Assembly (NCBI GenBank): GCA_016844745.1
Contig: JAERMQ010000004.1
Span: forward strand, 62,001 to 126,000
Origin: Ignavibacteria bacterium
Lineage (GTDB): Bacteria; Bacteroidota; Ignavibacteria; Kapaibacteriales; UBA2268
DNA length: 64,000 nt
Direction of reading: 5' to 3'
How positions within the stretch are numbered: position 1 is the first letter of the stretch; the number at the start of each line of letters is the position of its first letter. Shown here in pieces: positions 16,039 through 24,227 of this stretch. A program made the translations under genes and the position numbers. The notes beneath the pieces were generated by a model that was given only the letters and a program-made list of their open reading frames with translations, searched no databases and had not been told where the DNA came from.

Positions 16039-16911
16039 ATGAATGCACCGGAAATAGTTGATATTATTAGAGAAAATGTATCTGAGAAACTCGGAAGGGA
16101 AGCTATTGTCCGAAAGGTAAATAATCGTGATGATTATTTTATTCTTGATTTAGCATTTTCTTATTTTCAAAAAGCCGATAGAAATAAACGAAATGATTAT
16201 CGAAGCGGCTACCTCTATTACCAAAGAAAAGACAAAAAATATCTTCTTTTTGTAATAGCTCATTGTCCTATCATGATAACATTTTTCTCAAATAACTTTG
16301 ATTATGAAAAATTTAGAAGTATAGTTGTTGACACATCAAAATATAGAGATGAGCATTTTATTCGTTATGCAAAATCAGCCTTAAAAAAAGAAGTTATCAA
16401 AACTGATGTGATAAATTATTTTTTGAGTAAAATAGACAATTTAGAAAAAGGTGATTTTAAAAAGCAAGTATTTACAAAATCTACAACAAAAGATGCGAAA
16501 ACAGGAAACATTTTTGTATTAGGACTAGCAAACAGGTTTGAAAATAAAGATATTGGTGAAATTATTGGCAAGACCTGGGATTTGTTTATGTGGTTATATC
16601 CAACAAAACCAATTTTTAGCAGGAACGCTTCTTTAAATCGCAGTTTGATAAAGATTGATAGAAAATGTGAGATAAATAAAATTGATAATTTGCCCGATGA
16701 CATCATTAAGAAATCATGTTCAGGAGAAATTGAGGGAGCACATATATTACCTCATAAAGATGGAGGTTCAGACAAACTTGAAAATGGAGTTTGGTTATGT
16801 AATTTGCATCATAGAATGATAGAAGGTAAATTGACAGGACAAAGAGATAAAGTAAAAATAAATGTAAAATATTATTCAAAAAAGAATGAAGTCATTATTC
16901 AATCACACTAA
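16039..16911 (+). CDS. HNH endonuclease domain protein, probably restriction-like
   Basis: 290 aa. The C-terminal 60 residues form an HNH nuclease of the HNH_2 type: GEIEGAHILPHKDGGSD, then LENGVWLCNLHHRMIEGK. The first His/Asp pair and the final HH give the beta-beta-alpha metal site. The N-terminal 220 residues are unassigned; they include a Lys-rich stretch and may be a sequence- or modification-recognition domain. No cognate methyltransferase is adjacent, which fits either a modification-dependent or an orphan nuclease. The flanking genes are toxin-antitoxin types, so a defence role is plausible but inferred. Confidence 0.72.
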   Translation: MNAPEIVDIIRENVSEKLGREAIVRKVNNRDDYFILDLAFSYFQKADRNKRNDYRSGYLYYQRKDKKYLLFVIAHCPIMITFFSNNFDYEKFRSIVVDTSKYRDEHFIRYAKSALKKEVIKTDVINYFLSKIDNLEKGDFKKQVFTKSTTKDAKTGNIFVLGLANRFENKDIGEIIGKTWDLFMWLYPTKPIFSRNASLNRSLIKIDRKCEINKIDNLPDDIIKKSCSGEIEGAHILPHKDGGSDKLENGVWLCNLHHRMIEGKLTGQRDKVKINVKYYSKKNEVIIQSH

Positions 16912-17109
16912 GAGTTAATTTTGGCAGGTAACTTAAAAACATAAGAAGCAATGAAAACTCACGACATAAAAAAACACGAAATCCAACAGTTGCAATTTTT
17001 GCACAAGTTCAAAAAATGCTATAAATTATGAAAATGGAAATGGGAGTGGAATAATAAATCAGTTCATATTAAGTTACAACAATACGGTATTAATTATAAG
17101 AAAAAGATT

Positions 17110-17302
17110 ATGCAGACCTTAACCATACATATCCCCGAAGCCCAACTATCCAATATTATTGGAGAGCTTAGAAAATATAAGGATATAAAAATCGAATTCA
17201 ATTCTGAAACTAATCATAAAGAAGAAATTAAAGGAAGTAAATTTTATTAAACAAGGGAAATTAAAAGCTCGTCCTGCAAGGGAATTACTTCATGAGTTAT
17301 AA
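17110..17302 (+). pseudogene. Frameshifted antitoxin of a RelBE/HigBA-like pair
   Basis: ATG 17110 gives MQTLTIHIPEAQLSNIIGEL..., which stops after 46 aa at 17248-17250. Skipping one base in the T-run 17242-17245 continues the frame as KFIKQGKLKARPARELLHEL and stops at 17300-17302. That end overlaps the toxin start (ATG 17292) as in intact pairs. Thus one extra T appears to have broken a ~63-aa antitoxin. A sequencing indel is an alternative. Confidence 0.6.
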
Positions 17303-17581
17303 TGTAGTAACTATAAAATCATTCGATGTTCAGGCTAAAAAATTAGCAAAAAAATACCCTTCTTTAAAAGGAGAATTATCTGATTTAATAGATATACTAT
17401 AGCCGTGTCAAGTATAATTGACAATCAGGGATGATTGTCCTACTTTTAATATCAATAAATTAGTAGTTCAATCATCCTTGATTGAATTGACAAGATAGGG
17501 TTGACATTCTACTAGGACAATTCAGATAAGGAAGATTTGACTGATGAAGAACTCTTGGATTTGTTGAAAGAAATTGAATAA
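17292..17581 (+). pseudogene. RelE-type toxin broken by a repeat insertion and deletion
   Basis: ATG 17292 encodes MSYNVVTIKSFDVQAKKLAK and KYPSLKGELSDLIDIL, the N-terminal third of a RelE/ParE-superfamily toxin, and stops at 17400-17402. An inverted repeat (17406-17507) follows at once. After it, an open stretch (17516-17581) encodes DNSDKEDLTDEELLDLLKEI and a final E, typical of the toxin's C-terminal end. The middle part with the active residues is missing, so the gene cannot be functional. Confidence 0.65.
17406..17507. repeat. Inverted repeat inserted in the RelE-type toxin
   Basis: The left arm TGTCAAGTATAATTGACAAT followed by CAGGGATGATTG pairs with CAATCATCCTTGATTGAATTGACA at the right. 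It sits exactly between the N- and C-terminal remnants of the toxin. Confidence 0.7.
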
Positions 17582-17719
17582 GATAAGTTTAGTGAATAAA
17601 TTAAAGAGAAGACCTCCAATGGTTAGCAAATATTGGATGTCTTTATCCATATAACTTTGAAATTGTTTTTGTAAATTTGCCGTGAAATATAATAAGGGAT
17701 TAAGGAAAATTAGTTTGTG

Positions 17720-18112
17720 ATGACAAAGAGTGAACATATTGAATATTGGATGAAGTCTTCGGAGGAGGATTGGTTGTCAGTATCATCCCTGTTTCAATCC
17801 GGGAGATACGTTCATTGCCTGTTTTTTGCTCATCTTGCTTTGGAAAAGCTCTGCAAAGCCCTGTGGGTCAAGTTTAATGAAGGGAATATCCCGCCTAAGA
17901 TTCATAATTTGGTGAAATTATTACAACAAACAAATCAGAAATATAATGAAGAATACCTGATTTTTTTAGAGGAATTTAATGATTTCCAGTTGGAAGGACG
18001 ATACCCTGATTATTTATTTAAAATTAATAAAACTTGTACATTTGAATATACAACTTCAATTTTTGTTAAAGTTAAGGAAATCAAACAATGCTTAATAGAG
18101 AAACTGCAATAG
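17720..18112 (+). CDS. HEPN domain protein, partner of a minimal nucleotidyltransferase
   Basis: 130 aa from ATG 17720 (a GTG directly upstream is in frame). It is an all-helical HEPN (PF05168-type) protein: SEHIEYWMKSSEEDWLSVSS, HCLFFAHLALEKLCKALWVK, IHNLVKLLQ and FQLEGRYPDYLF. It overlaps the following MNT gene by 25 bases. HEPN/MNT pairs act as toxin-antitoxin modules in which the MNT protein modifies (AMPylates) the HEPN RNase. The catalytic R-x4-6-H motif is not obvious here, so this subtype may instead be a nucleotide-binding HEPN. A TAAATTTG box lies at 17672-17679. Confidence 0.85.
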   Translation: MTKSEHIEYWMKSSEEDWLSVSSLFQSGRYVHCLFFAHLALEKLCKALWVKFNEGNIPPKIHNLVKLLQQTNQKYNEEYLIFLEEFNDFQLEGRYPDYLFKINKTCTFEYTTSIFVKVKEIKQCLIEKLQ

Positions 18113-18405
18113 AAAAGGTAAGAGCTTTTGCATCTGAATTGTCCCTTAATGGAATAAACTTAGATAAGGTTATTTTATTTGGTTCTTATTCTATCAATCA
18201 ACAAAAAGAAAATTCCGATATTGATGTGGCGTTAGTTTCTGATATGTTTTCCGGATTTGGCTTTGAAGATAGAAAGCTTTTTTCAAGAGTTAATATTAAA
18301 AAAGAATATATTGATATAGAAACGAAAACTTATCATACAAAATACTTCATAAAAAGCGACCCGTTCATAGAAGAAATAAAAAGAACCGGAATTGAAATAA
18401 TATAG
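18088..18405 (+). CDS. Minimal nucleotidyltransferase (MNT) of a HEPN/MNT module
   Basis: The 105-aa protein has the nucleotidyltransferase motif GSx(10)DxD in VILFGSYSINQQKENSDIDV (Gly-Ser, then Asp-Ile-Asp), followed by a short alpha/beta remainder and a third acidic residue in EYIDIETK. AAGGAAATC precedes the ATG. The start overlaps the HEPN gene, so the pair is translationally coupled. The likely role is antitoxin or modifier of the HEPN partner. Confidence 0.88.
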   Translation: MLNRETAIEKVRAFASELSLNGINLDKVILFGSYSINQQKENSDIDVALVSDMFSGFGFEDRKLFSRVNIKKEYIDIETKTYHTKYFIKSDPFIEEIKRTGIEII

Positions 18406-18505
18406 AATTAACTTCTACTTGAATTGTATAACAAAGGGAATTCAATTCTATAAATATTCAAAAATAACTTTATAACTTTGAGTCTAATCTAAAAACTAAA
18501 AAATG

Positions 18506-18576
18506 AATTCCAAAGTACAACTTTGGAATTAGTAAGTCCTTGATAGATCTCATTCCAAAAATCCGATTTTGGAATG
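18506..18576. repeat. Two short palindromes (ATTCCAAA..TTTGGAAT and CATTCCAAAA..TTTTGGAATG)
   Basis: Palindromes at 18506-18530 and 18551-18576 share the ATTCCAAA core. They lie between the convergent MNT and DUF3788 genes and may end transcription. The rest of 18406-18661 is AT-rich with a short direct repeat (ACTTTATAAACTTTCT). Confidence 0.65.
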
Positions 18577-18661
18577 AAATTTTCACAAAAAATCCTTTTT
18601 AGACTGGGTTCAACTTTATAAACTTTCTACTTTATAAACTTTCTACTTTGAACTTACTTTC

Positions 18662-19081
18662 CTAATTCTTCAATTTAATATCTATCAATGTAAAAATATC
18701 AGTCAATATTCCCTTGTTTTCAACGGCTATCCTTATTCCCCTGCCTTCGGCATAAATATGAGCAATTAGGAGTTCCTGTTTTATAACTTCGGAAATGGAG
18801 CTTTGCATTATTTCATCAATAGCTTTCTGACCGAATACAAGCGCAACTTTAAAGAAATTTGCTCTCGGCAGTAAATATATAATTGCACGCTTCTTGTCTT
18901 TAATCCTGAAGCTCCAGCCAAATTTTTTGCCGGGATAATTCCATTCCTCAATTGCGTTGGGCTGCTTATCGATTATATAATCCCTTATTTGTGCCCAGTA
19001 ATTTAACGTATCTCCTAATGTTCCTTTTAAATCCTTTTGATTTGGAACTTTGGATTTGTCTGTAAAAATGCTTATATCCAT
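18662..19081 (-). CDS. DUF3788 family protein
   Basis: 139 aa. It contains the DUF3788 pattern: WNYPGKKFGWSFRIKDKKR, AIIYLLPRANFFKVALVFGQ and IYAEGRGIRIAVE. The family is found alone in many Firmicutes and Bacteroidota genomes and has no known function; it resembles small YdhG/DUF1801-like ligand-binding folds. The start ATG lies at 19081. A TAATTTTG box on the coding strand (19111-19118) is 30 bases upstream. Confidence 0.85.
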   Translation of the reverse strand: MDISIFTDKSKVPNQKDLKGTLGDTLNYWAQIRDYIIDKQPNAIEEWNYPGKKFGWSFRIKDKKRAIIYLLPRANFFKVALVFGQKAIDEIMQSSISEVIKQELLIAHIYAEGRGIRIAVENKGILTDIFTLIDIKLKN

Positions 19082-19110
19082 AATTTTTCAATATATTTTT
19101 CTTTAATTTA

Positions 19111-19118
19111 CAAAATTA
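19111..19118 (-). promoter_or_regulatory. Possible promoter -7 box of the DUF3788 gene (TAATTTTG)
   Basis: Matches TAnnTTTG on the minus strand, about 30 bases before the start codon. No -33 TTTG at usual spacing was found. Confidence 0.3.
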
Positions 19119-19142
19119 CGATTTTGAAGGCATATAGCAATA

Positions 19143-19175
19143 AGACATCCAATGTTTGACAAACATTGGATGTCT
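19143..19175. repeat. Palindrome AGACATCCAATGTTT / AAACATTGGATGTCT
   Basis: A perfect inverted repeat with a 3-base spacer. The same palindrome occurs at 36206-36238, a degenerate copy lies at 17610-17642 and a half copy at 35703. It lies in the 379-bp gap 19082-19460, in which nothing else convincing was seen. Confidence 0.85.
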
Positions 19176-19460
19176 ATCAATTATATACTAATCCCTACCT
19201 TTTTTCGTTAATTGTATTGGAGTGTGATTTGTTTTCTCACTTTAACAATTTTGAATTATTTGTTTTTAGGCAAATCATTAAAAGGGTGGAATTAGAGCAG
19301 AAGCCACTCTACAAGCAAAATGTAACTTTTTTCAGAAAAGTGTGTCTTTTTATATGTGTAGAAAAAATTATAAATTAGGAGTTAGGGGAATGAATGATTG
19401 TTACAAATGGGAAAATAGCTTCAAGGCTATGATAATTTATAATTAAAAAAGGGAGACGAT

Positions 19461-21803
19461 ATGCGTTATTTAATTTTAATCCTCGTTGTGGCGCTGCTTC
19501 TGCGTGCCGAATCCGAGACTAAGTCAGGATTTTTAGACGGCTCAATCATTTCGAAAAGTACCAAAAAGCCGCTTACAGGAGTTTTGGTTAATGCCTTTTC
19601 CCCGGCAAAAAAATACACCGCAGTAACCGACCGGCACGGCAATTTCTCTATTGCAGTCGAGCCTGGAACGTATATTATCAGCTTTGCATATATCGTTAAT
19701 AGCGATACGACTATCCGGGATGTTACGATTGAAACCGGCAAACCTGCAACGTTCAAGCTTGAATTGGAGCCGGATATAGATAATTACGACCGCTCAAAAA
19801 CAAAAGCTATTGAAAAGCCCGAATACCCGGGTGTAACAGATGACACAGAATACGAACCGACTATCGATACAGTTGGTACGATTACCCTTGAAAAAGGTTT
19901 TGGTGGAATAATCGGAACAGTGACAGATACATCAGGTAAATCTATTGAAGGTGCAACAGTTCGTGTATTGGGAACAAAGAAAGGCACTTATGTCCAGAAT
20001 GAAAAGGGCGTATATGCTTTGAAAAACCTTTCTCCCGGCAATTTTAATATTGTTGCCACATTCTTAGGTTTCAAGACAACGGAAGAAGTTGTTTCGATTT
20101 ATCCTGATAAAGTTTTGAATCATAATATTGTTATGAAATCTCTGCCAGAATCCGAAAGAATAAAAGTGCTATCGGCTAAATCCAAAAGAATTATAACATC
20201 TGACGAGGTTATTTATGGCGCAAGTGCCGAAAGTAAGGTTTCAAAGATATCTGACCGTTCAAAAGAAACAAGCGGAGGTAGTGGCGCTACAATGGAAGAT
20301 AGCCCTCTCAATCCAAGAGCAGAAAAAAAATCCTGGCTGGGTTCATTATTTGATGGAAAATCAGATTCTAAAAGCGATGCCCTGGCTCCTGCTGCGGAAA
20401 TTGCTTCAGGTAGTTATAACAGGGAAGTGGGCAAAGCAGGCGTCTTGACTTCAGGCGAAATTAACGATTTCCGAAAATGGGAATTATGGAAGGATATCGA
20501 AGAAAACCAATTGAAGGCTCATCGCTTAGAGTGGACTTTTACTCTTCAGGACAGATATACCGTGCAGCTTGTAAATTCGGATAATCGTCCTGTAATCGAT
20601 TGCCCTGTTAAGTTGCTATCGGCACAAGGGAATATTATCTGGGAGGCTCGTACCGACAATACAGGCAAGGCGGAGCTTTGGAGAAATATCTATCCGGCGG
20701 ATAATTTTCCGGATAAGCTGCTTTCTTTGGAAATAAATTATAACGGTAATATCAAAACTGTGCGCAATCCCACGAAATTCCATGATGGGATTAATATGAT
20801 GAAATTAGATTCCCGCTGCGATAATCCGAAGAATGTGGATATTGTTTTCGCAGTCGATGCAACCGGCTCTATGGGAGATGAAATCAATTACCTGAAAGCG
20901 GAATTGTTGGATGTAATCCAGAAAATTTCTGAAAAACACAAGGATAAGCAGATAAATTTAGGCAGCGTGTTCTATCGTGATATAGGCGATGACTATGTTC
21001 TGCGGAAGAGTGATATTTCGAGTGATATTAAGAAAACTTCTGATTTTATAAAAGAGCAGAGCGCGAATGGCGGCGGCGATGAACCCGAATCCGTCGAATT
21101 AGCGCTTCAAACTGCCGTAAATGAGTTGTCATGGAGCCCAAATGCAGTTGCCCGCATTATGTTTATTATTTTGGATGCAGCACCACATAATCTTACTGAA
21201 GTTCGCGACCGCCTGCGCGAAGTCGTCGCTAAAGCAGCTTTGTCAGGCATTCGCATTATACCGGTAACATGCAGCGGAATTAATAAATCCGCCGAATATC
21301 TTATGCGCTCAATAGCCCTGGCAACCAACGGAAGCTATGTATTTTTAACAGACGATAGCCGTGTAGGCGGTTCGCACATCAAGCCGACCACGGATAAATA
21401 CGATGTGGAATTGCTGAATGACTTATTCTTCCGGCTCATAGACCAATTCACAACCGTGCCTTCCTGCGACAAGGAAAATCCTATAGCAGAAACGGGCTCG
21501 AAGGAAAATATATTTAATCAGGACGAAAAGACAGAAAGCAAAGCGCCAACCGAAGTGCCGGATATAATGAAAATGCTTAATTGCTATCCCAATCCTACAA
21601 CCGGAGAGCTTACAATTGAAATAGCTAAGGATTTGGAAGAAATGTTCCTGACCGATTTATCGGGAAAATTATTACAAAAATTCGACAGGGTTGCAGCAGG
21701 TAAGCAGATATTGGATATGACCGCTTATCCGACTGGTGTATTTTTCATTAAGTTCAGGGTAAAGGAAGTCTGGGGCTGTGTGAAGATACTGCTGGTTAGG
21801 TGA
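19461..21803 (+). CDS. Secreted von Willebrand factor A protein with carboxypeptidase-regulatory domains and T9SS tail
   Basis: 780 aa. After a signal peptide come two CarboxypepD_reg-like beta domains: residues ~24-110 (LDGSIISKSTKKPLTGVLVN) and ~148-228 (GIIGTVTDTSGKSIEGATVR). A low-complexity linker follows (~229-340). The VWA domain spans ~455-660 and has an intact MIDAS DxSxS-type start, VFAVDATGSMGDE. It is followed by a T9SS sorting domain (LNCYPNPTTGELTIEIAKDL ... PTGVFFIKFRV). The MIDAS suggests metal-dependent ligand binding on the cell surface. GGGAGACG lies close to the ATG. No neighbour on the same strand gives further context. Confidence 0.85.
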   Translation: MRYLILILVVALLLRAESETKSGFLDGSIISKSTKKPLTGVLVNAFSPAKKYTAVTDRHGNFSIAVEPGTYIISFAYIVNSDTTIRDVTIETGKPATFKLELEPDIDNYDRSKTKAIEKPEYPGVTDDTEYEPTIDTVGTITLEKGFGGIIGTVTDTSGKSIEGATVRVLGTKKGTYVQNEKGVYALKNLSPGNFNIVATFLGFKTTEEVVSIYPDKVLNHNIVMKSLPESERIKVLSAKSKRIITSDEVIYGASAESKVSKISDRSKETSGGSGATMEDSPLNPRAEKKSWLGSLFDGKSDSKSDALAPAAEIASGSYNREVGKAGVLTSGEINDFRKWELWKDIEENQLKAHRLEWTFTLQDRYTVQLVNSDNRPVIDCPVKLLSAQGNIIWEARTDNTGKAELWRNIYPADNFPDKLLSLEINYNGNIKTVRNPTKFHDGINMMKLDSRCDNPKNVDIVFAVDATGSMGDEINYLKAELLDVIQKISEKHKDKQINLGSVFYRDIGDDYVLRKSDISSDIKKTSDFIKEQSANGGGDEPESVELALQTAVNELSWSPNAVARIMFIILDAAPHNLTEVRDRLREVVAKAALSGIRIIPVTCSGINKSAEYLMRSIALATNGSYVFLTDDSRVGGSHIKPTTDKYDVELLNDLFFRLIDQFTTVPSCDKENPIAETGSKENIFNQDEKTESKAPTEVPDIMKMLNCYPNPTTGELTIEIAKDLEEMFLTDLSGKLLQKFDRVAAGKQILDMTAYPTGVFFIKFRVKEVWGCVKILLVR

Positions 21804-21810
21804 AAAATAA

Positions 21811-22008
21811 AAAATGTCTGAACTGTGATTTTTTTTGATTTTTTTTTAACATGATATGAAATCATTAAAGAGTAATTCTAAAAACTGTCATTCCTGCGGA
21901 TGCAGGAATCTCCTGAATCGCTATGGGAGGGGATTCCTGCATCCGTAGGGATGACAATCCGGTAGTTTTTAGAACCACCCTCAAATAAATCATAGTTCAG
22001 ACATTTTA
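21811..22008. repeat. Nested inverted repeats after the VWA gene
   Basis: The outer pair is AATGTCTGAACTGTGATTT (21812) and AAATCATAGTTCAGACATTT (21989-22008), of family E. The inner pair TTCTAAAAACTGTCATTCCT (21876) and its inverted copy ending at 21974 contains CTGCGGATGCAGGAATC and GATTCCTGCATCCGTAG. It probably acts as a terminator. The remaining 22009-22354 is AT-rich without features. Confidence 0.75.
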
Positions 22009-22354
22009 TACTAATTCTGAATTCTTTTCAGCAGACTTGTAATTATTAATCATTTACCTTTTATATCAATCTCACCACTTAAAAAAAAGAAATATATTTG
22101 TTACAATATTATATAGTTTACTTCGCATATTTATTATTTAGTATTTCAAAATATTTTCCCCAAAAAATGGAAGAAATATTTTTCTTAATTGATTTTTATT
22201 AACTACGAAAAGATAATGATAAAATATTTTTACTAAATGATAGAAATAATTGGAAATAAAAAATTTAATTTGTAAATTGTTCCTATAATAAAAGCCAAAT
22301 TACATAAAAGCAATTTTAGTTCAATTTTGATGATTAATTAGAAAGTCAAATGTT

Positions 22355-22780
22355 ATGATAGAGATAAGGTACGATTTATGGAAAGAGGGCAAATACTACA
22401 TTTCGCAAAGTTTGAATGTTAACATTACATCCTTTGGCGAAAGCGTGAACGAAGTATATGCCAACCATAAAGAAGCGGTCGAGCTGTATTATGAAGAAAA
22501 TGATATAGTAATGCCGATTGTTGAGAATGCCACACTCAAAAGGGATATAATAAATGCCTTTGTTTTTTCATCCAAGGAAATGCGTTCGGTAGTTGAATTC
22601 CTGGGATTTCAATTTCTAAAACAAAAAGGTCAACATGCAAAATTCCGCAATCCAAAAGGTGATATTGTAATTTTACCTTTGAATAAAATAGAATTACCCG
22701 AAGGTTCATTTAAAAATATTCTTAAGCAATGCGGAATAACTTTAAAACAATTTAAAGCTTTGCTTAATAGTCAATTTTAA
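22355..22780 (+). CDS. HicB-HicA fusion protein (antitoxin-like N-terminus joined to HicA mRNA-interferase fold)
   Basis: 141 aa. Residues 1-50 (MIEIRYDLWKEGKYYISQSL, ITSFGESVNEVYANHKEAVE) resemble the RNase-H-like half of HicB antitoxins. Residues 72-138 match HicA: FSSKEMRSVVEFLGFQFLKQ, KGQHAKFRNPKGDIVILPL and ELPEGSFKNILKQCGIT. They include the catalytic His in K-G-x-H. In ordinary modules HicA and HicB are separate proteins; here they are one polypeptide and no separate DNA-binding HicB part follows. It could be self-neutralised or inactive. No other toxin-antitoxin gene is adjacent. Confidence 0.78.
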   Translation: MIEIRYDLWKEGKYYISQSLNVNITSFGESVNEVYANHKEAVELYYEENDIVMPIVENATLKRDIINAFVFSSKEMRSVVEFLGFQFLKQKGQHAKFRNPKGDIVILPLNKIELPEGSFKNILKQCGITLKQFKALLNSQF

Positions 22781-22852
22781 AGTTTAAAATCTATTTTGAC
22801 CTTAAGTACCTTCATGTTCAAAAGCTAATATTGAATTATTGAAAAATTCTGT

Positions 22853-23440
22853 TTATACCTGAACACTTTTAATATTCTTTTTAGGAAAGATGTATTGAAG
22901 CGCCGTCCAGATGGATAATATCGTCAATCCCAACATTAAATAATAAGTATAATTCGAGAAAATGATTAAATCGAAGTTGATTCCCCAAAAGCTGTTAATT
23001 GATATATTTTTAAGGAAAATCAATAAGTAAAGAAATAGAATGTATGTCATTTGAGCAAAGGTTTTCAACTTAGCCGAATATGAAGTAACCAAAGGTTTTC
23101 CTGTGTTATCAGCTTTTACTCTTAGGTATGTTGTCCCGAAATCCCTTATAAGTACAATAGCCACCATCCATAATGGCACAATATTTAAAATAACAAATCC
23201 GATAAATGCTGCTGCGGTAAGAAATTTATCGGCGAGTGGGTCGAAGAATTTCCCGAAAGTAGTAACTGCGCCGAATCTTCGTGCTAAGTAGCCATCCAAA
23301 TAATCCGTTATGGCAGCCGTACAATATAAAATAAAGGATATGCAAACTAATTCCGGGTCATCCGATACAATCAGAATGAGGACAAAAGGAGATATTAATA
23401 TCCTTATAAAACTTATAACATTTGGCAGTGATAATTTCAT
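22853..23440 (-). CDS. pgsA: CDP-diacylglycerol--glycerol-3-phosphate 3-phosphatidyltransferase (PgsA)
   Basis: 195-aa integral membrane enzyme of the CDP-alcohol phosphatidyltransferase family. It has the full catalytic motif DG-x2-AR-x8-G-x3-D-x3-D (DYLDGYLARRFGAVTTFGKF, then FDPLAD). The N-terminus LPNVISFIRILISPFVLILI is typical of PgsA. It makes phosphatidylglycerophosphate, the precursor of phosphatidylglycerol. AGGAAAAA precedes the ATG. It is the last gene of an lptC-tpiA-pgsA operon, 19 bases after tpiA. Assignment to PgsA rather than another CDP-alcohol transferase rests on length and N-terminus. Confidence 0.88.
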   Translation of the reverse strand: MKLSLPNVISFIRILISPFVLILIVSDDPELVCISFILYCTAAITDYLDGYLARRFGAVTTFGKFFDPLADKFLTAAAFIGFVILNIVPLWMVAIVLIRDFGTTYLRVKADNTGKPLVTSYSAKLKTFAQMTYILFLYLLIFLKNISINSFWGINFDLIIFSNYTYYLMLGLTILSIWTALQYIFPKKNIKSVQV

Positions 23441-23459
23441 TTTTTCCTATTTACAACCA

Positions 23460-24227
23460 TCAAATATACTTCATACTAAATCGAATAATCGATAAGAATG
23501 AATCAGCTTTAAGCGAAGCACCGCCAATAAGCCCGCCATTAACATCTGCAATTGATAATATATCGTCGGCATTTTCTGCCGTTAGACTGCCGCCATATTG
23601 GATTGCCAACGTTTCGCCAATTTCATCGAATCTGCCGGTAAGGTAATGACGTAGCCATGTATGCGCTTCTTCCACCTGCTCGATTGTTGCTGCTATTCCT
23701 GTGCCAATTGCCCAAACCGGTTCGTAAGCAATTACCAAATCATCTGGGTTATTAAGTGTAATATTTTCCAATCCGATATCGAGCTGGCGGCGTAATATTT
23801 CGAATGTTTGATTGGCTCTGCGTTCATCAAGAGTTTCTCCAATGCACAAAATAGGAAGAAAACCTGCCGTCAATGCTGCGGACACCTTCTGGTTTATTAA
23901 TGAATCTGTTTCAAAGAAATAAGTACGGCGCTCCGAATGTCCTATTATTACAGCCTTGCAATTAATATTCGCTAACATCTCGAGCGAAATTTCGCCGGTG
24001 AAAGCTCCTTTGTCCTTGAAGTGGCAATTCTGGGCGCCAAGGATTATCTTACTTCCTGCAATAGCCTCGCCGACTGATTGAATCGAGGTAAAAGGCGGGC
24101 ATACTGCAATTTGTATTGATGAATCGGGTAATTGCTTGACCGCTTCCGAAATACTGCAGGCTAATTCCTTTGCCTGAGTGGCAGTAGTATTCATTTTCCA
24201 ATTTCCTGCTATAAACATTTTTTTCAT
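23460..24227 (-). CDS. tpiA: Triosephosphate isomerase
   Basis: 255 aa, full length. The glycolytic enzyme interconverts dihydroxyacetone phosphate and glyceraldehyde 3-phosphate. Visible active-site motifs: Lys11 in GNWKMN, His97 in IIGHSERR, Glu169 in AYEPVWAIGTG, and the phosphate-binding IQYGGSLTAEN and GGLIGGASL. The start overlaps the lptC stop by 4 bases (ATGA). Cytosolic. Co-transcription with an LPS export gene is an unusual but plausible operon in this lineage. Confidence 0.97.
   Translation of the reverse strand: MKKMFIAGNWKMNTTATQAKELACSISEAVKQLPDSSIQIAVCPPFTSIQSVGEAIAGSKIILGAQNCHFKDKGAFTGEISLEMLANINCKAVIIGHSERRTYFFETDSLINQKVSAALTAGFLPILCIGETLDERRANQTFEILRRQLDIGLENITLNNPDDLVIAYEPVWAIGTGIAATIEQVEEAHTWLRHYLTGRFDEIGETLAIQYGGSLTAENADDILSIADVNGGLIGGASLKADSFLSIIRFSMKYI

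Noticed and set aside
17522-17737. Minus-strand ORF of 71 aa
   Set aside because: It overlaps the toxin remnant and the HEPN promoter; hydrophobic composition reflects AT-rich sequence.
19166-19378. Plus-strand ORF of 70 aa
   Set aside because: It starts inside a palindrome, has no ribosome site and no recognisable features; it lies just before the real VWA gene.
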